DNA from: Symsagittifera roscoffensis
Taxonomy: Eukaryota > Xenacoelomorpha > Acoela > Convolutidae
Reading direction: 5' to 3'
DNA: 64,000 bases
Assembly: GCF_963678635.1 (NCBI RefSeq)
Contig: NC_087062.1
Coordinates: 42,048,395 to 42,112,394 of the forward strand
Below are positions 44,701 through 57,102 of this stretch, piece by piece. Position 1 is the stretch's first letter; every line of letters begins with the position of its first letter. The notes beneath the pieces are model-generated. The model ran no database searches, was not told where the DNA came from, and saw only the letters and a list, made by a program, of their open reading frames with translations. The translations under genes and the position numbers were made by a program.

Positions 44701-45170
44701 GCCACGGAAACGCTAAGTCCTGAACATTCCGATGGAAGTGAAAAAAAACATGGGTCTGAAGACGACTAATGCCGTGGTTCAGAGCCAACATGACTGCATT
44801 GACTTCAACCGGGACTCTAGACCGAGAAGAGATGTATGGGGTGACGGAGAAACCGGCAACGTCCTCCTCCTTTTCAGAAAGAGTGAAGAACACTTTGGGA
44901 AACTTCTTTCCATTTAACATGGGAACAGGCACAGGCGATGAAGCAGAAACCCAGGAAAAGGAGTAGGACGATGACGAACAAGATGACTTCGAATCCCAAA
45001 TAAGCCTCAAAAGTTCGACTAAGGAGAATGATGCATGCATCAATGGAAAAACTGGCTCCACGGACCGATATCAAGAGATGTTCACAAGAGATGTTGACAG
45101 CCATCAGTGTAGAAGTGTTTCCGGGAGTGCTTTTAAATCTAAATCCGGGAGTGTTTCCGGGAAGCTAGGA
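44701..45170 (+). pseudogene. Second mini-derivative: module end, gag and module joined
   Basis: Three pieces of the element are joined out of order in under 500 bp: FRANMTAL from the end of the downstream module (to about 44797), TSTGTLDREEMYGVTEKPATSSSFSERV from the Gag N-terminal region (44798-45060), then EMFTREMLTAISVEVFPGV from the module (45070-45135). The joins are abrupt. It indicates template switching or repeated recombination. Confidence 0.6.
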
Positions 45171-45675
45171 GGCGTTCTGTTTTAACCAATTAAGATGAGA
45201 TGACTGTTCAATTTGTAGTGACAAGAACGACTTGAAAAATTTCTTGAAGAGGGAGATTATTTCATTGTTCCTTCAAACCACCGAGTTTCTTAATTTTAAT
45301 AATCAGGACCAATAACAACTAAATTTCCGAAGGGAGGAAGGATAGTAGGATGATTTTAGATTGTTGGTTGGCAGGACTGTACTGCGTCCCAACACTTTTT
45401 AAACCTAGATGAAGAAGTTTCAAATCGGGATAATGGCACATCGAAAAAGTGAGAAAAGATATTTCATCTTAAGTCATATCCTTAATGTGCAGATTAATGA
45501 ACATGCTAGGAGGCAATAGCGATGTAGTATAATGCCATTTGTAGCTGGCGGTGAGTCGATATGATGTGAATAAATATTCTTTTCATGCAGCTGTAAGCTC
45601 TTTTCGATGACACTTAACCATTTAAAAAATTTCCCGATTTTCAATGAGGACATTGACCGGGCTGTCCGGAAAGTA
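45171..45675. other. 3' UTR preceding repeat C
   Basis: Homologous to 38300-38794, ending GGAAAGTA before the TGTGAC of repeat C. Non-coding. Confidence 0.6.
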
Positions 45676-46439
45676 TGTGACATTCGACCAGAATGACCAA
45701 AATGCATGGCAGCATCGAAAATTTATTGGTAGCAGTCGAGTGTGAAAACTGGCGGTTTCGACGAATTAACGGTGTTAATCGTTCAATTTAACGAAATGGG
45801 AGAGGACAATTTGGAGTGACAAAACAATTTTTAAAACTTCGATTTAGTCGTGCATGACACGTAACAGTTTTAACTTTCGCATAAACTGAATTCGCGAAAA
45901 TCAGAAGAAAGATTTTCGCTAGTAAAAACAACAACGATTCTCGACAGTGAAAAAAAAATAGTAAAAACGATAATGAAAATACCATCGAGACTATCCAAAA
46001 TGTAACGATCGTACAGCTACAATCGTTACGGTGCAGTTTCCGGGAGTTCGCAGGGGTAATGGGAAGATTTTACTACCCGTCCTAGAGCGCAACAAACAAA
46101 ACCACTTTTCGACCGGATTCAAGAATTCAGAAGGGTCTTGGGAAGAGACTGAAACTGGTTTTTTGACAGTTTTTAGCTTCCTGGTATGTCTTGAGTTGAA
46201 TTTAATTAATATAAAGTTCTTTTGTCAGAATTTGCGAAGCTAGGAGGCGTGGGAAAGGGTTGATCCCTCTGCGATGGGTATGATGAATTTCGATTTGAAA
46301 TGAAAAATGATGATATGAAATCAGTACCCAGAGGAGTGGACATCCAAAGTTGAGTCGGAAACACCCAGCAAAATTCTTGGAGCAAATTTATTATCAACTA
46401 AGACAGAAACTCGCGCAACCGATGACAAGCGAGACGAGA

Positions 46440-46866
46440 AACTCCCAATGCTCATGCTTCAATATCGAGGATATCAAAGTCAATTGTTTGCAAACGAGGT
46501 GCGCAGCAATGCCAACGCATAGTTGTGTTTACGAGCAGGAAATTGAAAATGCTCTTCCCTCCCTTAAGTCATCATTCTCCCGTGATCTGAATTCCAATGT
46601 GGTCTAGAAATTGTCTTGTTGTGGATTTAAAATCACCTATGTTGGACAAACTGTGCGACATTTGGCCACAAGGATTGTGGAACACAAAAAAGAGGACATA
46701 CGTCAGTGTGGGGAAGAAGCGACCACTCCACAACTGAATTGGGAGATAATAGATGATTCAAACAACGCAATGAAACTCCTAACATCGGAAGCGCTGCATG
46801 TTGGGAAACTGAGGCCAGGTATCAACACGCGAGATGAGTTCAGGAGCAGGGAGCTAACACTTACAT
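46440..46866 (+). pseudogene. Penelope-like GIY-YIG endonuclease, repeat C copy
   Basis: Best preserved copy. Read over two frames with one stop: KLSCCGFKITYVGQTVRHLATRI, EHKKEDIRQCGEE, LLTSEALHVGKLRPGINTRDE and RSRELTL. The YVG strand, Arg, the catalytic Glu (EAL) and the Asn (GIN) are all visible. The six-residue gap after HKKED is shared with copy B. GIY-YIG nucleases of Penelope-like elements open the target DNA. The fragment ends exactly where unit beta begins. Confidence 0.78.
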
Positions 46867-48936
46867 TGTTATATTCGACCAAAATATATCAAAATGCAAG
46901 TTCGAGTTCGAGTTTTTGTTTCGACATCGGAGTGGAAACATTAACGGTTATAACGAATAAGTGGTCGTAATTGTTAATTTTTACAAACGCGGAAGGGTTA
47001 ATTTGAACTGACATAAAAATTTTCAAAAATTCGTTCGAAAAGAAAGACACGTGAAAACGTAGAAATTTTGCGCCAACTGAAAACTGCGAAAAAAAACAGA
47101 ACAACAGAAGTCGTTGAGAAAAACGGTAAACAACAGTTGTGAGAGACAGATCGAGATTGGAATAGAAAACGACGATGAGACCATTCCGAGTTGTAACGTT
47201 TATGCCGCTACCATCATTACAATACGAATCCCGAGAATCAGGGAGGGTATTGGGACGACGTGTCCATCTTTCCGAGAAGAAACAAGAGCGTTACTTCGGA
47301 CTCTAGAATCCGGAGGGGTCTCGGGAGAAAATTGTAACTCTCTATTTTATAAACTTTTAGCTTCTGGATATCCTGAATTGAATTAATAACATCTTAATTC
47401 GTTTTCAGATTATGAGAAGCTAGGAGTTAAGGGAAAGGGTTGGTCCGTCTTCGATGGAGATGATGACTTTTATCTACTGAACGAAAACAATAGTAATTTA
47501 AAAAATAAGTACCAGATTTAATGCTAATTTGCGCTCAATCCGGAAGGGTCTCGGGATTGGAGCAGAAGACTGATCCGGCAAGCAGTGCAAGGAGCAACAT
47601 GAGGGGGCTTAAGGACAACAAAAAACGAGTGTTGGGTATCGCTAACAAGTTTTGTATCCCTTTTGGTACAAAAATTAAGATATAAATATGTGGGCGGCTC
47701 GACAGTGACTGCACTGAAGTGACCTTCCACCGAGTTGCGAATTTCCGAGTTAAGCACCTTAATTCGGATATTGAAAAAACCCAGAGGGGTATAATATTAC
47801 TAGTGTTACTTTTTATACAGCCTATATTAACACTTCTATACCGTTTTTCAGTGGAAAACACAGTAAGCAGACCGGTTTTTAGGTTCAAAATAATGATATT
47901 ATGATCCCCCCACAATTTGCGATTTTTGAGATGTCGATGTTTTTTGAAACGGAAAAGGCTCCAAATTAGTGAGTTATATCGTAACTGTACTAGTATAATA
48001 GGTGGAACTGGTTAATTTTAGTTCGGAAATGGTTGGATCTTATTGGGAACCGAAAGTCGAGTTTTCCTGGTCTTTGAAAAAACGAAACGCTACAAAATAA
48101 GAAAAATTTTTGGAGCCTTTACGTTAGGACAATAAAAATTGTTGTTAGAACAACGTTCACTAGTGAATCGACAGGTTTTAAAACCCATTTGCCAATAACC
48201 TTCCGGGTTACAGTGAAATCGAACTTAACGTGTTTGATTTAGTGGATTCATCAATCCGGAAGGATCCAGATAGCATTGTTTTTGGCAAAATCTTTTCAGC
48301 TGGAACGTTTTAGGTCGGGTTTTTTGCATATAAAAAGTAGAGTATAGGCTTTTTGAGCTCGGATCAATAATTTTTTAGTCAAAAAGATAAGAATTGAGAT
48401 AAAAAGCTAGGTGGAAACTATAAGTGAGAAAAATTCTGAACCTTAGAAAAAAGACGTTCTGGTCAATAACATTGAAACTACTGGACAAATCCAGTTGATC
48501 TTGGTACCACTCGATCAAAAATAAGGTGAGCCTACTCATAGAGCCTTCAATTACGAAAAAAGCGTAAAACTTTCTTAAGATTGTTTTTAACAAAACTACC
48601 AATTTGTGAAGGTAGACCCTTCACGTTTTGTAATTTTTTTTGGAAAGCCCTCAAACGCCTACAAAAGGGTAGAAACGGTTGAAACCGGCAATTTTACGCT
48701 ATTCTAGACAAAAAGGGGGGCTATGGAACCTATAAGACGATAGTAGAGTCGAGACTAAGCTAGTTATAAGACCCTTCACAGTAATGGAGAATTGTCAAAT
48801 AAGCAGCTTAGCTTCAATCCGGAAGGGTCTAAGGCCGGAATACACCCTTTTTAGTTAATTCAAATAGCATAATATACTCGGAGACCGTATTGGGAAGGGT
48901 CTCGGAGTGAAAATTTTAGTAGTTCTGGAAAAGCTA

Positions 48937-49265
48937 TTTTGCCAATCCGGAAGGGTCCCAATTTTGCTAATCCGAAAAGGTCCTATTTTTGCCAGTCCGG
49001 AAGGGTCCCAATTTTGCCAATCCGGAAGGGTCCTATTTTTGCCAAGGCGGAAGGGTGCGATTTTCACTAATGCGGAAGGGTTCGATTTTCACCAATCCGG
49101 AAATGTCCTATTTTTGTCAATCCGGAAGGGTCCTATTTTTGCCAATCCGGAGGGGTCCCAAATTTGCCAATCCGGAAGGTTCCTAGTTTTGCAAATCCGG
49201 AAGGGTCCTAATTTTGCCAATTCGGAAGGGTCTTAGTTTTGTCAATCCGGAAGGGTCCTATTTTT
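48937..49265. repeat. 25-bp minisatellite, copy C (13 units)
   Basis: Same unit, length and unit count as copy B, with scattered substitutions (GCGG instead of TCCGG in two central units of both copies). The shared variant order shows that B and C descend from one array. Confidence 0.95.
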
Positions 49266-50020
49266 GTCAAAACTTGAGTAGACAAAAGAAAAGTAAAAAG
49301 TAAAAAAAATTAGGTTATTAGGTGTCAGGGTAAAAACCAGTGACTGCACTGGTAACTTGCCTTTTAAAAAGACCGGAGTAAAACAAAACAGGTCTAATCC
49401 CGGATATTTGCGACACCAAGTCTAAATTGAAAAAGAGTTTGTCACTAATTTGTATGGATTAAAATGCAGATTATTCTTTGGAAGAGTGATTGCCTTGAGG
49501 ATTTTAGTAGGTCTAGCTCGTGCAATCCAAAGGCAGATAGGTAACACACGACTCGGTGGGTGCAATAGACGTCCACTTGAGAAAATTAGTGCCTTCAAGT
49601 TTTGTCTGTTCAATGCGGGACTGAACAGTGAAAACTTTTTCTTTAGAAACAAATTCGATTATTTTATTGCGACTGACTAAAGTACAAAAACATAAATTTT
49701 TCTTTGAAAAACTTTTTAATCTTCCTTCGTTTTTAGTTTTAATCAATAATATCTGTTCTCGATTGGTTAGTGAGTACACTATCTTTTAAATAAGTTGATA
49801 TCATCAGACTGTGCTAGCTTCATATCTTTACAACCAATAATCGATCATTGTGAATAAATTATATAGACGGTGTACTATTATAACATACAAGGATTCGTGG
49901 TCACTATTTAAGTGAAACTTATGCAGTTTATTGTGTAGCGTTATTATTATCAGTGGTCAAACAATAAGAACATTAGCAATCGAATTGATTGTATAAACAA
50001 TTAGAAGTAATAAATCGAAA

Positions 50021-50575
50021 ATGAGTCTAGACAAGTCAAGGATACCTAAACTAAGTGATAGCTCTAGGAAATTCATACCAGAGAAACAAAGAAAGGCAAT
50101 GAACAACCCTTTTGTGGAAAGGATCGCACGAACCCGGACCGACGAAGGGAAGAAATTTTCAGGCAGAATGGTTGAAACCATTAGTCAAAATCCTCAGAAA
50201 GACAAAAGGCAATGTTACAAGTAGAGGTCCATCCGGACCCTGCCATAGATGAGATTCGGGCGGGACATGGACCGAAAGGGAGTGGAAACAGAAGATTGGC
50301 GAGTGAATCTAATCCGGTAGAACAAGGCCAAGATTTTGCGACTTCCACCGGGACTCTACACCGTGAAGAGATGTCGAAACTGTCCTTCATCTCTACTGAA
50401 AACGTGCTGACTACAAGATCACCCACTGACAACACTATGATGCATGGGGTGAAGGAGAAACCGGCAACGTCCTATACGTTTTCAGAAAGAGTGAAGAACA
50501 CTTTGGGAAACTTCTTTCCATTTACCATGGGAACAGGCACAAGCGATGAAGCAGAAACCCAGGAAAAGGAGTAGG
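50021..50575 (+). pseudogene. Host element 3 Gag N-terminus
   Basis: The ATG at 50021 gives MSLDKSRIPKLSDSSRKF. A one-base shift near 50200 moves the frame to 50212-50574 (EVHPDPAIDE, FATSTGTLHREEM, TFSERVKNTLGNFFPF), which ends in an acidic EAETQEKE and a stop. It matches elements 1 and 2. It is polar, with no fold recognised, and probably an N-terminal matrix-like or linker part of Gag. The start is supported by homology in all three copies. Confidence 0.65.
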
Positions 50576-50689
50576 ACGATGACGAACAAGATGACTTCGA
50601 ATCCCAAATAAGCCTCAATAGTTCGACTAAGGAGAATGATGCATACACCAATGAAAAGACTGACTCCACGGACCGATTTGGTGTCGTCA

Positions 50690-51500
50690 GGACAATAAGC
50701 ATTACCACAAATGGATCAAATCACAGCAGATTTTGTAACCATGACAAATTTGGAAGTGAAACCTGGGAAGAACAGAAACACAGGGCTATGTAACCCACTA
50801 GCGGATCCAGAAGCGGATTATGAAGAGACGTCGAGATAGAGAAATAAGACACCACTTGTACCGCCATTAGTGGACAACGGATCATCAATCGAATAAGCCT
50901 TGACCAACATAGTGGACAGCATAGGAAAACAGAATGAACAGATGTCCTTAAGAATGAGTGAACTAGAAAGGGCAGTCCACGTCGAGAGAGAAAAGATCAA
51001 CCGCAACAGACAAGAAGTTAGCAGAAGCGAAAAACGCTTGAAGGAGAGAACGCATGATCACTAAGCCAAAAACTTGTCGCGAATGACGAGGGAAGCTGAG
51101 CAAAGAGAGTAACGGTTGAGAATTGACATGGAGAAGTTGAGAATTTAGCAAGAGCAGACTCTTGGGACTCTTGATACGAAGATAGACGCGATGATGGAGA
51201 AGCGAGCTCAGGCTATCATGGATAGGTTGTTAGGGCTACTAGGAAACAGGAGTGAATCGAAGAATGGGGAAACAAACTCAGGAGAACGCAGCAGGAAGCC
51301 GCGAGTGAACTTCAAAGAACAACCCAATATAAGAAGGTTATATGGATTCATTAGAGGAAGGGGCAGTTCAACCAGCTATACCACAGGAGACATTAGGCCA
51401 CGGGGCCAAACATCAGAGGAAGTTCAACTGGCAACAGACCGACCTAAAAGGACCGACCGACACAAGACACACATGCGACTGGGAGATGTGATTCCATGAA
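50690..51500 (+). pseudogene. Host element 3 Gag coiled-coil region
   Basis: Between stops the readable sequence has the heptad character of a coiled coil: IGKQNEQMSLRMSELERAV near 50925, then REKINRNRQEVSRSEKRLKE, AEQRE and IDMEKLRI. The frame 51191-51499 begins MMEKRAQAIMDRLLGLLG and then becomes basic and Gly/Ser-rich. A long coiled coil before the capsid domain may mediate Gag assembly. Elements 1 and 2 lack this part. Four or more stops disrupt it. Confidence 0.5.
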
Positions 51501-52300
51501 CTGGAACCATGCGAATCAAAGAATAAGTCATCCCAGCGATTCGAACAGGAGGGAAAACCCAGAGCATCTATCAGGGGGCAATCATGCTCAAGCGGGGCAT
51601 TCAAGGGACGCAACATCAATTTCCCTAGCCTTTGAACCTTTGAACAGGTCCTTGGAAACAAGCCTTACGAGGCTATCTAGATCAAGTGAACGCAGTGAAA
51701 AGTCCAGAAGGGTTTCTGAGAAACCAAAATGCTATAAAGACGAATCTGATAGCTGTATTGATACCTGGATAGAGGTAATGAGACTGCATTTTGAAGTGGA
51801 GAACTTGACAGAAAGACAAGAAGACAAGAATGCAGTGCGCTCACCAGTAACCTGGAAGGGACAGCCCCAAACTGCGTGATGACCAAAAAGCACTACCAGC
51901 GGGACATCGCTGAAAAAAGTCTTTGAAATCTTGTTAAATCGTTTTGGCTCAGGGGTGTAAGGTCACCAAGCGATGATGCGCTTAAGAAACCGAGGCAACG
52001 TGAAGACGAGACGATAGAGAAATTTTTAGATGATTTGGAGATGCTAAGAAGCCGTAGCCAACCAGATGAGTCAAACAGAAGGATGAACCGAGCAGTAGCC
52101 TCAAAATTTATCGACGGTGTGGAGAAGGACGAGCTTCGAACGATGTTAGCGACACATCACACCACTTTCAACCAATGCGCCAACACCAGAGGAGTTGACA
52201 CTCAAGTCAAAAGATTATCTTTTACTAAAGCCTCCATCGAGATCTGGCTATTACAAAAACAATTATGGCAATTTCAACAATGGACCAGGTAACCAGGGTA
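51500..52300 (+). pseudogene. Host element 3 capsid (Ty3 Gag CA) remnant
   Basis: The frame 51496-51879 holds FEPLNRSLETSLTRLS, and DSCIDTWIEVMRLHFEVENLTERQE. The IDTW-MRLHF segment resembles the start of Ty3-type capsid domains. It continues in other frames near 51930 (LLNRFGS) and in 52035-52292 (LRSRSQPDESNRRMNRAVASKFIDGV). Capsid would form the particle shell. At least two shifts break it. Confidence 0.6.
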
Positions 52301-53100
52301 ACAATTGGTACAAGCCAAGGGAGGACATGGACGCTCTTGTGCAAACTGACGCTCTTGTGCAAATTGCAGTTCGACGGACCATCATGTGTCAGCATGCCCA
52401 ACCTACAAACACGGCATGAAAGCGATAGGCTTTAGCCTCGGTGATGAAGATGCGTCAGAACTCGATCATGAAATTTTCATGAGCGGAGTAATTGTGAAAT
52501 TCGCCCCAAGGTGTTTCTTTTGTAACTTGGAAGGTCATTTTAAATTGTGCACAATTTTGGGATGCTGTGGCAGACATCAAGCATCCAAGGCACGACGAAG
52601 CTTTATCGGGTGTGAAAGCCAGCATGGCGCGCCTGTTGAGTGAAGCGGATGCATGCAGAAAGGAGAAACCACAAGAGCTGGCGACATAGAAGATGCAGGC
52701 AGTAACGGAAGAGATACGTGAACCGGAACCAGTGACTGTGGGCAGATGATTTCAAAGTCAACTATAAGGCAGCAGCAAGAGCCGCCTATACGGAGTCCAG
52801 TAAAAATTGGTGACGAAAGAGGTCGAACAAAAGGTGAAGCTCGAACTATATAATGAGAAAACTCAGTAAAGGCTAAACGCCTTCGATGCTTCAGAGGTTG
52901 AAGAAACGAAAGCACGAGCAGTTTGAGCATGAAACTAAACGTGATCTCCGGGCAGACGTTCAGCATGGTGCCACAAGGAAGCAGAATACAGTCAACAATT
53001 TCAGTTGCGGGACAACAGGTGATCAGGAACCTAAGTGAACCCTCAGAGTTCACTAGGATCCATTTAGAAACATATGCAGATTATCTGAGACATGTAGAGC
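52301..53100 (+). pseudogene. Host element 3 zinc knuckles and coiled-coil spacer
   Basis: Knuckle 1 CANCSSTDHHVSAC near 52360 fits CX2CX4HX4C but lies across a frame change; an 18-bp duplication (GACGCTCTTGTGCAAA) precedes it. Knuckle 2 CFFCNLEGHFKLC near 52510 has one residue fewer before the last Cys than in element 1. The spacer with a Lys/Glu-rich helix is broken by stops (52630-52920), ending at LSMKLNVISGQTF. Nucleocapsid function is inferred from the knuckles. Confidence 0.65.
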
Positions 53101-53795
53101 CCCGCACGGAGTCAAGGGCTGTGCGAGCGTTGTTGACAACGGAAGGCCCTCGAAAAAAGATAATACACGGGCGCTAAGTGGAAGTCTATGGACCGTATCA
53201 GGTGTTGTTGAACGTTGTGGGATCAGTATCTACGCTAGGACCTACGTCAAAACAGATAGTGACCAAATGGGGCAGATCTATTTGGGTCAAGAAGAACTCA
53301 AGGTCCGTAGAATCGGCCATGACGCCATGATGGAGCAAGATCCGGTACACATAGGGTACGAGGCAGATGTGACTGCACATCAGCTGGACACCAACGGGAA
53401 GAAATTTGGCGTGACAGGACTTCTGGATACAGGAGCAGTGGTTAGCGTGGGAAAGAATGGCTTCTCTAATCCCCATGAACATCAAATTTCTGAGGAAGAT
53501 CTAATCCCCACGAACCTCAAATTTTTGGCCCCAAACTTGGAGCAATCTACGTAGCCGGAAGAACACCAACAACGGTCCTTCAAATGGGAGGACGGGATCA
53601 TGGATGAGCTTCCTGGTGGTAGAGAACTTAGACGACTCAGACCAATTCATCTGGGGCCGTGGTTTCGTTAGGAATTTCGATGTGATGATTGACTTGAACA
53701 CAGGCCTAATAAGGATTAAAAACCCGGACAGGAAGTATGCTAAGAGATCAATTAATAGAATAATAACAGATGAAAACAAGGTGCCAATTGATTAG
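53101..53795 (+). pseudogene. Host element 3 aspartic protease
   Basis: The frame 53267-53554 includes YLGQEELKVRRIGHDAMM and GLLDTGAVVSV, where the DTGA active site lies at 53426-53437. After a shift, FLVVENLDDSDQFIWGRGFVRNFDVMIDLN (53604-53690) gives the C-terminal ILGRDF-like motif, degraded to IWGRGF. This arrangement is typical of Ty3 proteases. The Asp-Thr-Gly triad itself is intact, but the shift after 53450 breaks the protein. Confidence 0.75.
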
Positions 53796-54300
53796 ATAGA
53801 AAAGTAAAACTACAGCAGGGCCAAGCTGTAATAACATTTTTTAGGATGAGAAATATAAATTCGTTAAGTGATAGTAAACAGGTTTGTCTGGTACCCAACT
53901 CAAATAGTTGAGCTCGATCCAGTGTGGAAAGAAACTTGGTTACGCTTTGACGATGAAGACTGACTATGAGGAGACACTAAACTTGGAAAAATTAACGTGT
54001 GAGACTGCCCGAATCATGCTGATAAAGATAATTTTTTAAAAAGAATTGATGAATTTAAATCTATTAATAAACTGTTTTCAATGAAGTCCCAAACAGATGC
54101 CGGCTTGTCGAGCTGCTCAAATTTTCTGGAACGCCCCTCGTCATACAAACTAGAATCTGACAAACCGGTTTTGCCGGAGATAGAACACTAGGGAGGGAAA
54201 ATAGATGAAGGAGATTTCGAATCATTGAGGGCGGTTTAAAAATCGGAAAGCGGACGTATTTTCAAAATATAAGGCGGATATCGGTTGTTGCAACTTCGTC
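53796..54300 (+). pseudogene. Host element 3 protease-RT connection
   Basis: Readable in pieces: FFRMRNINSLSDSKQVCLVPNSN near 53840-53910, and later SCSNFLERPSSYKLESDK near 54110. Stops are frequent. It links the protease to the RT in the Pol order. Confidence 0.5.
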
Positions 54301-54679
54301 GAACACGAAATAGAATTAGAGGAAGGAGCCATTACTCATAGGGAAGGCGCAACACGAATGACGCCTCACAAACCGGAAGCATGCTGGTTGGAAATAGAAA
54401 TGTTACTCGAATATGACATGATAGAACCCTCGAAGTCGCCTTTCCCTTGGGTTGTCATGGCAAAAAGAAAGGGGACAGCTTAGGTTTTGTTGCGACTTTC
54501 GTTACCTGAACGCAGTGACAAAAAAAGATGCGTTCCCGATACCGCGAATAGACGAGAGCCTCTCGAAACTTGGCGACGCCAAGTTCTTCGCCACACTGGA
54601 CTTGGGTTCTCCCTTCTGGCAGGTCCCTCTGCGGAAAAAGGACACCAAAAGGATGATATTCGCATGTGAATTGCGATAA
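54301..54679 (+). pseudogene. Host element 3 reverse transcriptase, N-terminal part only
   Basis: VEHEIELEEGAITHREGA near 54300, then EMLLEYDMIEPSKSPFPW, LRFCCDFRYLNAVT and FPIPRIDESLSKL, and FFATLDLGSPFWQVPL. These are the finger and first palm blocks of Ty3 RT, with the first catalytic Asp in LDLGS. At 54673 the sequence joins the GCGATAAAGG phrase of the downstream module (as at 58791). The YxDD box, RNase H and integrase are therefore absent from this copy. Confidence 0.8.
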
Positions 54680-57102
54680 AGGATATCCTCGAATCGATGG
54701 GTGAAATAATAGATACACTGAAAGAAGGTGCATTCCCGAAGATAACACCGAAAGCTGTGTTTGAACTGTCTCCGGGATATGCGCATCTCCCGGATGGACT
54801 GAAGTTTGTATATGCGATGGTGGCGTTGCTCTCGGAAGGGAAATATGATGTGATCATTTCTGCCCCGAATCACGGAAAAGAAGTGAAGAACTTAAGAACT
54901 TAGCGCGGAATTGCCGGCATGACATCTCGAATGCAATGCGAGGATTTAGGGACCGTTCATTGCACATGTTAGTATTAGATGAAGTACTGGGGTTGGAACT
55001 GTCAAACTGACAACTCAAACTTAGACCAGGAATTGACGATGACCATCGAGTAATAGTAGCGATGTCTAACGACTTATGGTTCCGAGGATTGGAAATAAAA
55101 GAGGAATGAGAAAGATGGAAGAACTCCAAGGAGAAGAGAGTTTACTTGGAAGCGATGGTCTTGCGAACGAAACCAGAACACTTGACCCCTCGGATAGCCG
55201 CATTGGGCATGGACGCTTTCGAACGAGGCCCAGTGATGATCAAGAAAAATCATGTCTACCTGGTGAAAAAAGTAAATCTGGCCGAAAATGCTGAAGCGAA
55301 GTCAGCCGAGTTTGTAAACAGCATGCGCCAAATTACCCTGGAAGCTTTCTGGACACAGAATGTGAAAGGGAGAAGAAGGCTTTGACCGGACTGACAGCAT
55401 GCACTTTGAACTGTCTCCGGGATATGCGCATCTCCCGGATGGACTGAAGTTTGTATATGCGATGGTGGCGTTGCTCTCGGAAGGGAAATATGATGTGATC
55501 ATTTCTGCCCCGAATCACGGAAAAGAAGTGAAGAACTTAAGAACTTAGCGCGGAATTGCCGGCATGACATCTCGAATGCAATGCGAGGATTTAGGGACCG
55601 TTCATTGCACATGTTAGTATTAGATGAAGTACTGGGGTTGGAACTGTCAAACTGACAACTCAAACTTAGACCAGGAATTGACGATGACCATCGAGTAATA
55701 GTAGCGATGTCTAACGACTTATGGTTCCGAGGATTGGAAATAAAAGAGGAATGAGAAAGATGGAAGAACTCCAAGGAGAAGAGAGTTTACTTGGAAGCGA
55801 TGGTCTTGCGAACGAAACCAGAACACTTGACCCCTCGGATAGCCGCATTGGGCATGGACGCTTTCGAACGAGGCCCAGTGATGATCAAGAAAAATCATGT
55901 CTACCTGGTGAAAAAAGTAAATCTGGCCGAAAATGCTGAAGCGAAGTCAGCCGAGTTTGTAAACAGCATGCGCCAAATTACCCTGGAAGCTTTCTGGACA
56001 CAGAATGTGAAAGGGAGAAGAAGGCTTTGACCGGACTGACAGCATGCTGGAAGGGTTGGGAGCAGGATGGACCGCAACCTTCCTGGCAAAAGTCTACCCC
56101 TCGCTCTCTCGATACCTGATCAGATAGTTCCTCCAAGCAGTCATGGAGTTATCAATCGCGGAAATACTAGCCCTGTTTGTGACGTTTGGAGTTGGAGCGG
56201 AGACTTTTGTGAGGGAACCCGTGGTACTGCTCACTGAAGGAGTGCAGAACTGGCGGTTAGATGCACTACTGACGCTAATTGCGGAAACGAATGGGAACTA
56301 CGGAGGATTGATGAATCTGACTCGCTACCATGAGCAAATGAGAGAGAATGCAAGGAGGTTTGACCTGAAGCTACCCACTGATTTCTGGACCAAGATAAGA
56401 GATCTGCGACATTCTCTTATCCAGTACCTCCTGCAGCAGAATCGCTTTGGAACAGGAGAGGATGAGACAATCGAAAAGGAAGAAGACGTGCGACGTCATG
56501 CTGGTGGCATGCCCCTGTTAACTGACCTGAGCCTGGCCATGAGGACCAATCCCTTAGCGCTGATCAGAGGAGACACAGAGTTCATGACGGTGATATACTG
56601 TCCTGCAGTCACGTTTGTATTCCCTGACGTTAAAGTGAAGGCATACAGGAGGTCGGTGTTGCACCTGAACCTAATATCAGCTGCGGATGGAAGTGCACTT
56701 AATTGGTAGGAACAGCACGCACTACGAGAAATGATTAGTGAGGACTTGTTGTTCGCAAAAAAATCAGTGCCGGAGATGACTGTCATAAATTTTGATGATC
56801 ACTTCCGTGATCGTATGGGTTAAGTGGATAGAGGGCACATCGAAAAAATCCCGAAGCTCTGGAATTTTAGCCCCTACAACAGAAGGAACGGCGAGATTAC
56901 AAGAATTCTTCGTCGAACTGCATCATATCACAAATTGAGAGAAGAAACAAAAGGCTGGGGTGACTACAAGAAACTGCCAGAAGAGATCCCCGATTTTCCC
57001 TTGATTAGAAGGATGTTGCTCGGAGCAGACTCCGTAGTACAAACCCCTAGGTTGAGAAAGGAGAGTGGCAAAATTCTTCGAGATGATGGAATCCTGTTTT
57101 CG
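54673..57102 (+). repeat. Duplicated downstream-module block D1 (copy of 58791-60581)
   Basis: The sequence matches 58791-60581 closely, apart from an internal 645-bp tandem repeat (54760-55404 and 55405-56049) and small indels. The offset is about 3473-3480 bp after the tandem repeat. Coding traces: ALSPGYAHLPDGLKF-like, GVGAETFVREPVVLLTEG (56143-56709), then VDRGHIEK (56824-57288). At 57102 the sequence passes to new material leading into the SGNH domain. Confidence 0.85.
54760..56049. repeat. 645-bp tandem repeat, two units
   Basis: TTTGAACTGTCTCCGGG starts each unit at 54760 and 55405. The two units look identical over the stretches I compared. Frames recur at an offset of exactly 645 (55076/55721, 55146/55791), so the frame is preserved (645 = 3 x 215). 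The single-copy form is at 58864-59515. Confidence 0.92.

Larger units (their letters stand above)
45676..50020 (+). repeat. Long repeat C: 5' LTR of host element 3
   Basis: The most complete of the two Penelope-containing repeats, about 4.3 kb. Internal order: alpha unit (45676-46400), endonuclease fragment (46440-46866), beta unit (from 46867), a CAGTGACTGCACTG palindrome near 47702, several AATCCGG-type phrases, minisatellite, a second palindrome (49336-49353) and a leader to the gag ATG at 50021. It ends element 2 and begins element 3. Confidence 0.75.
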
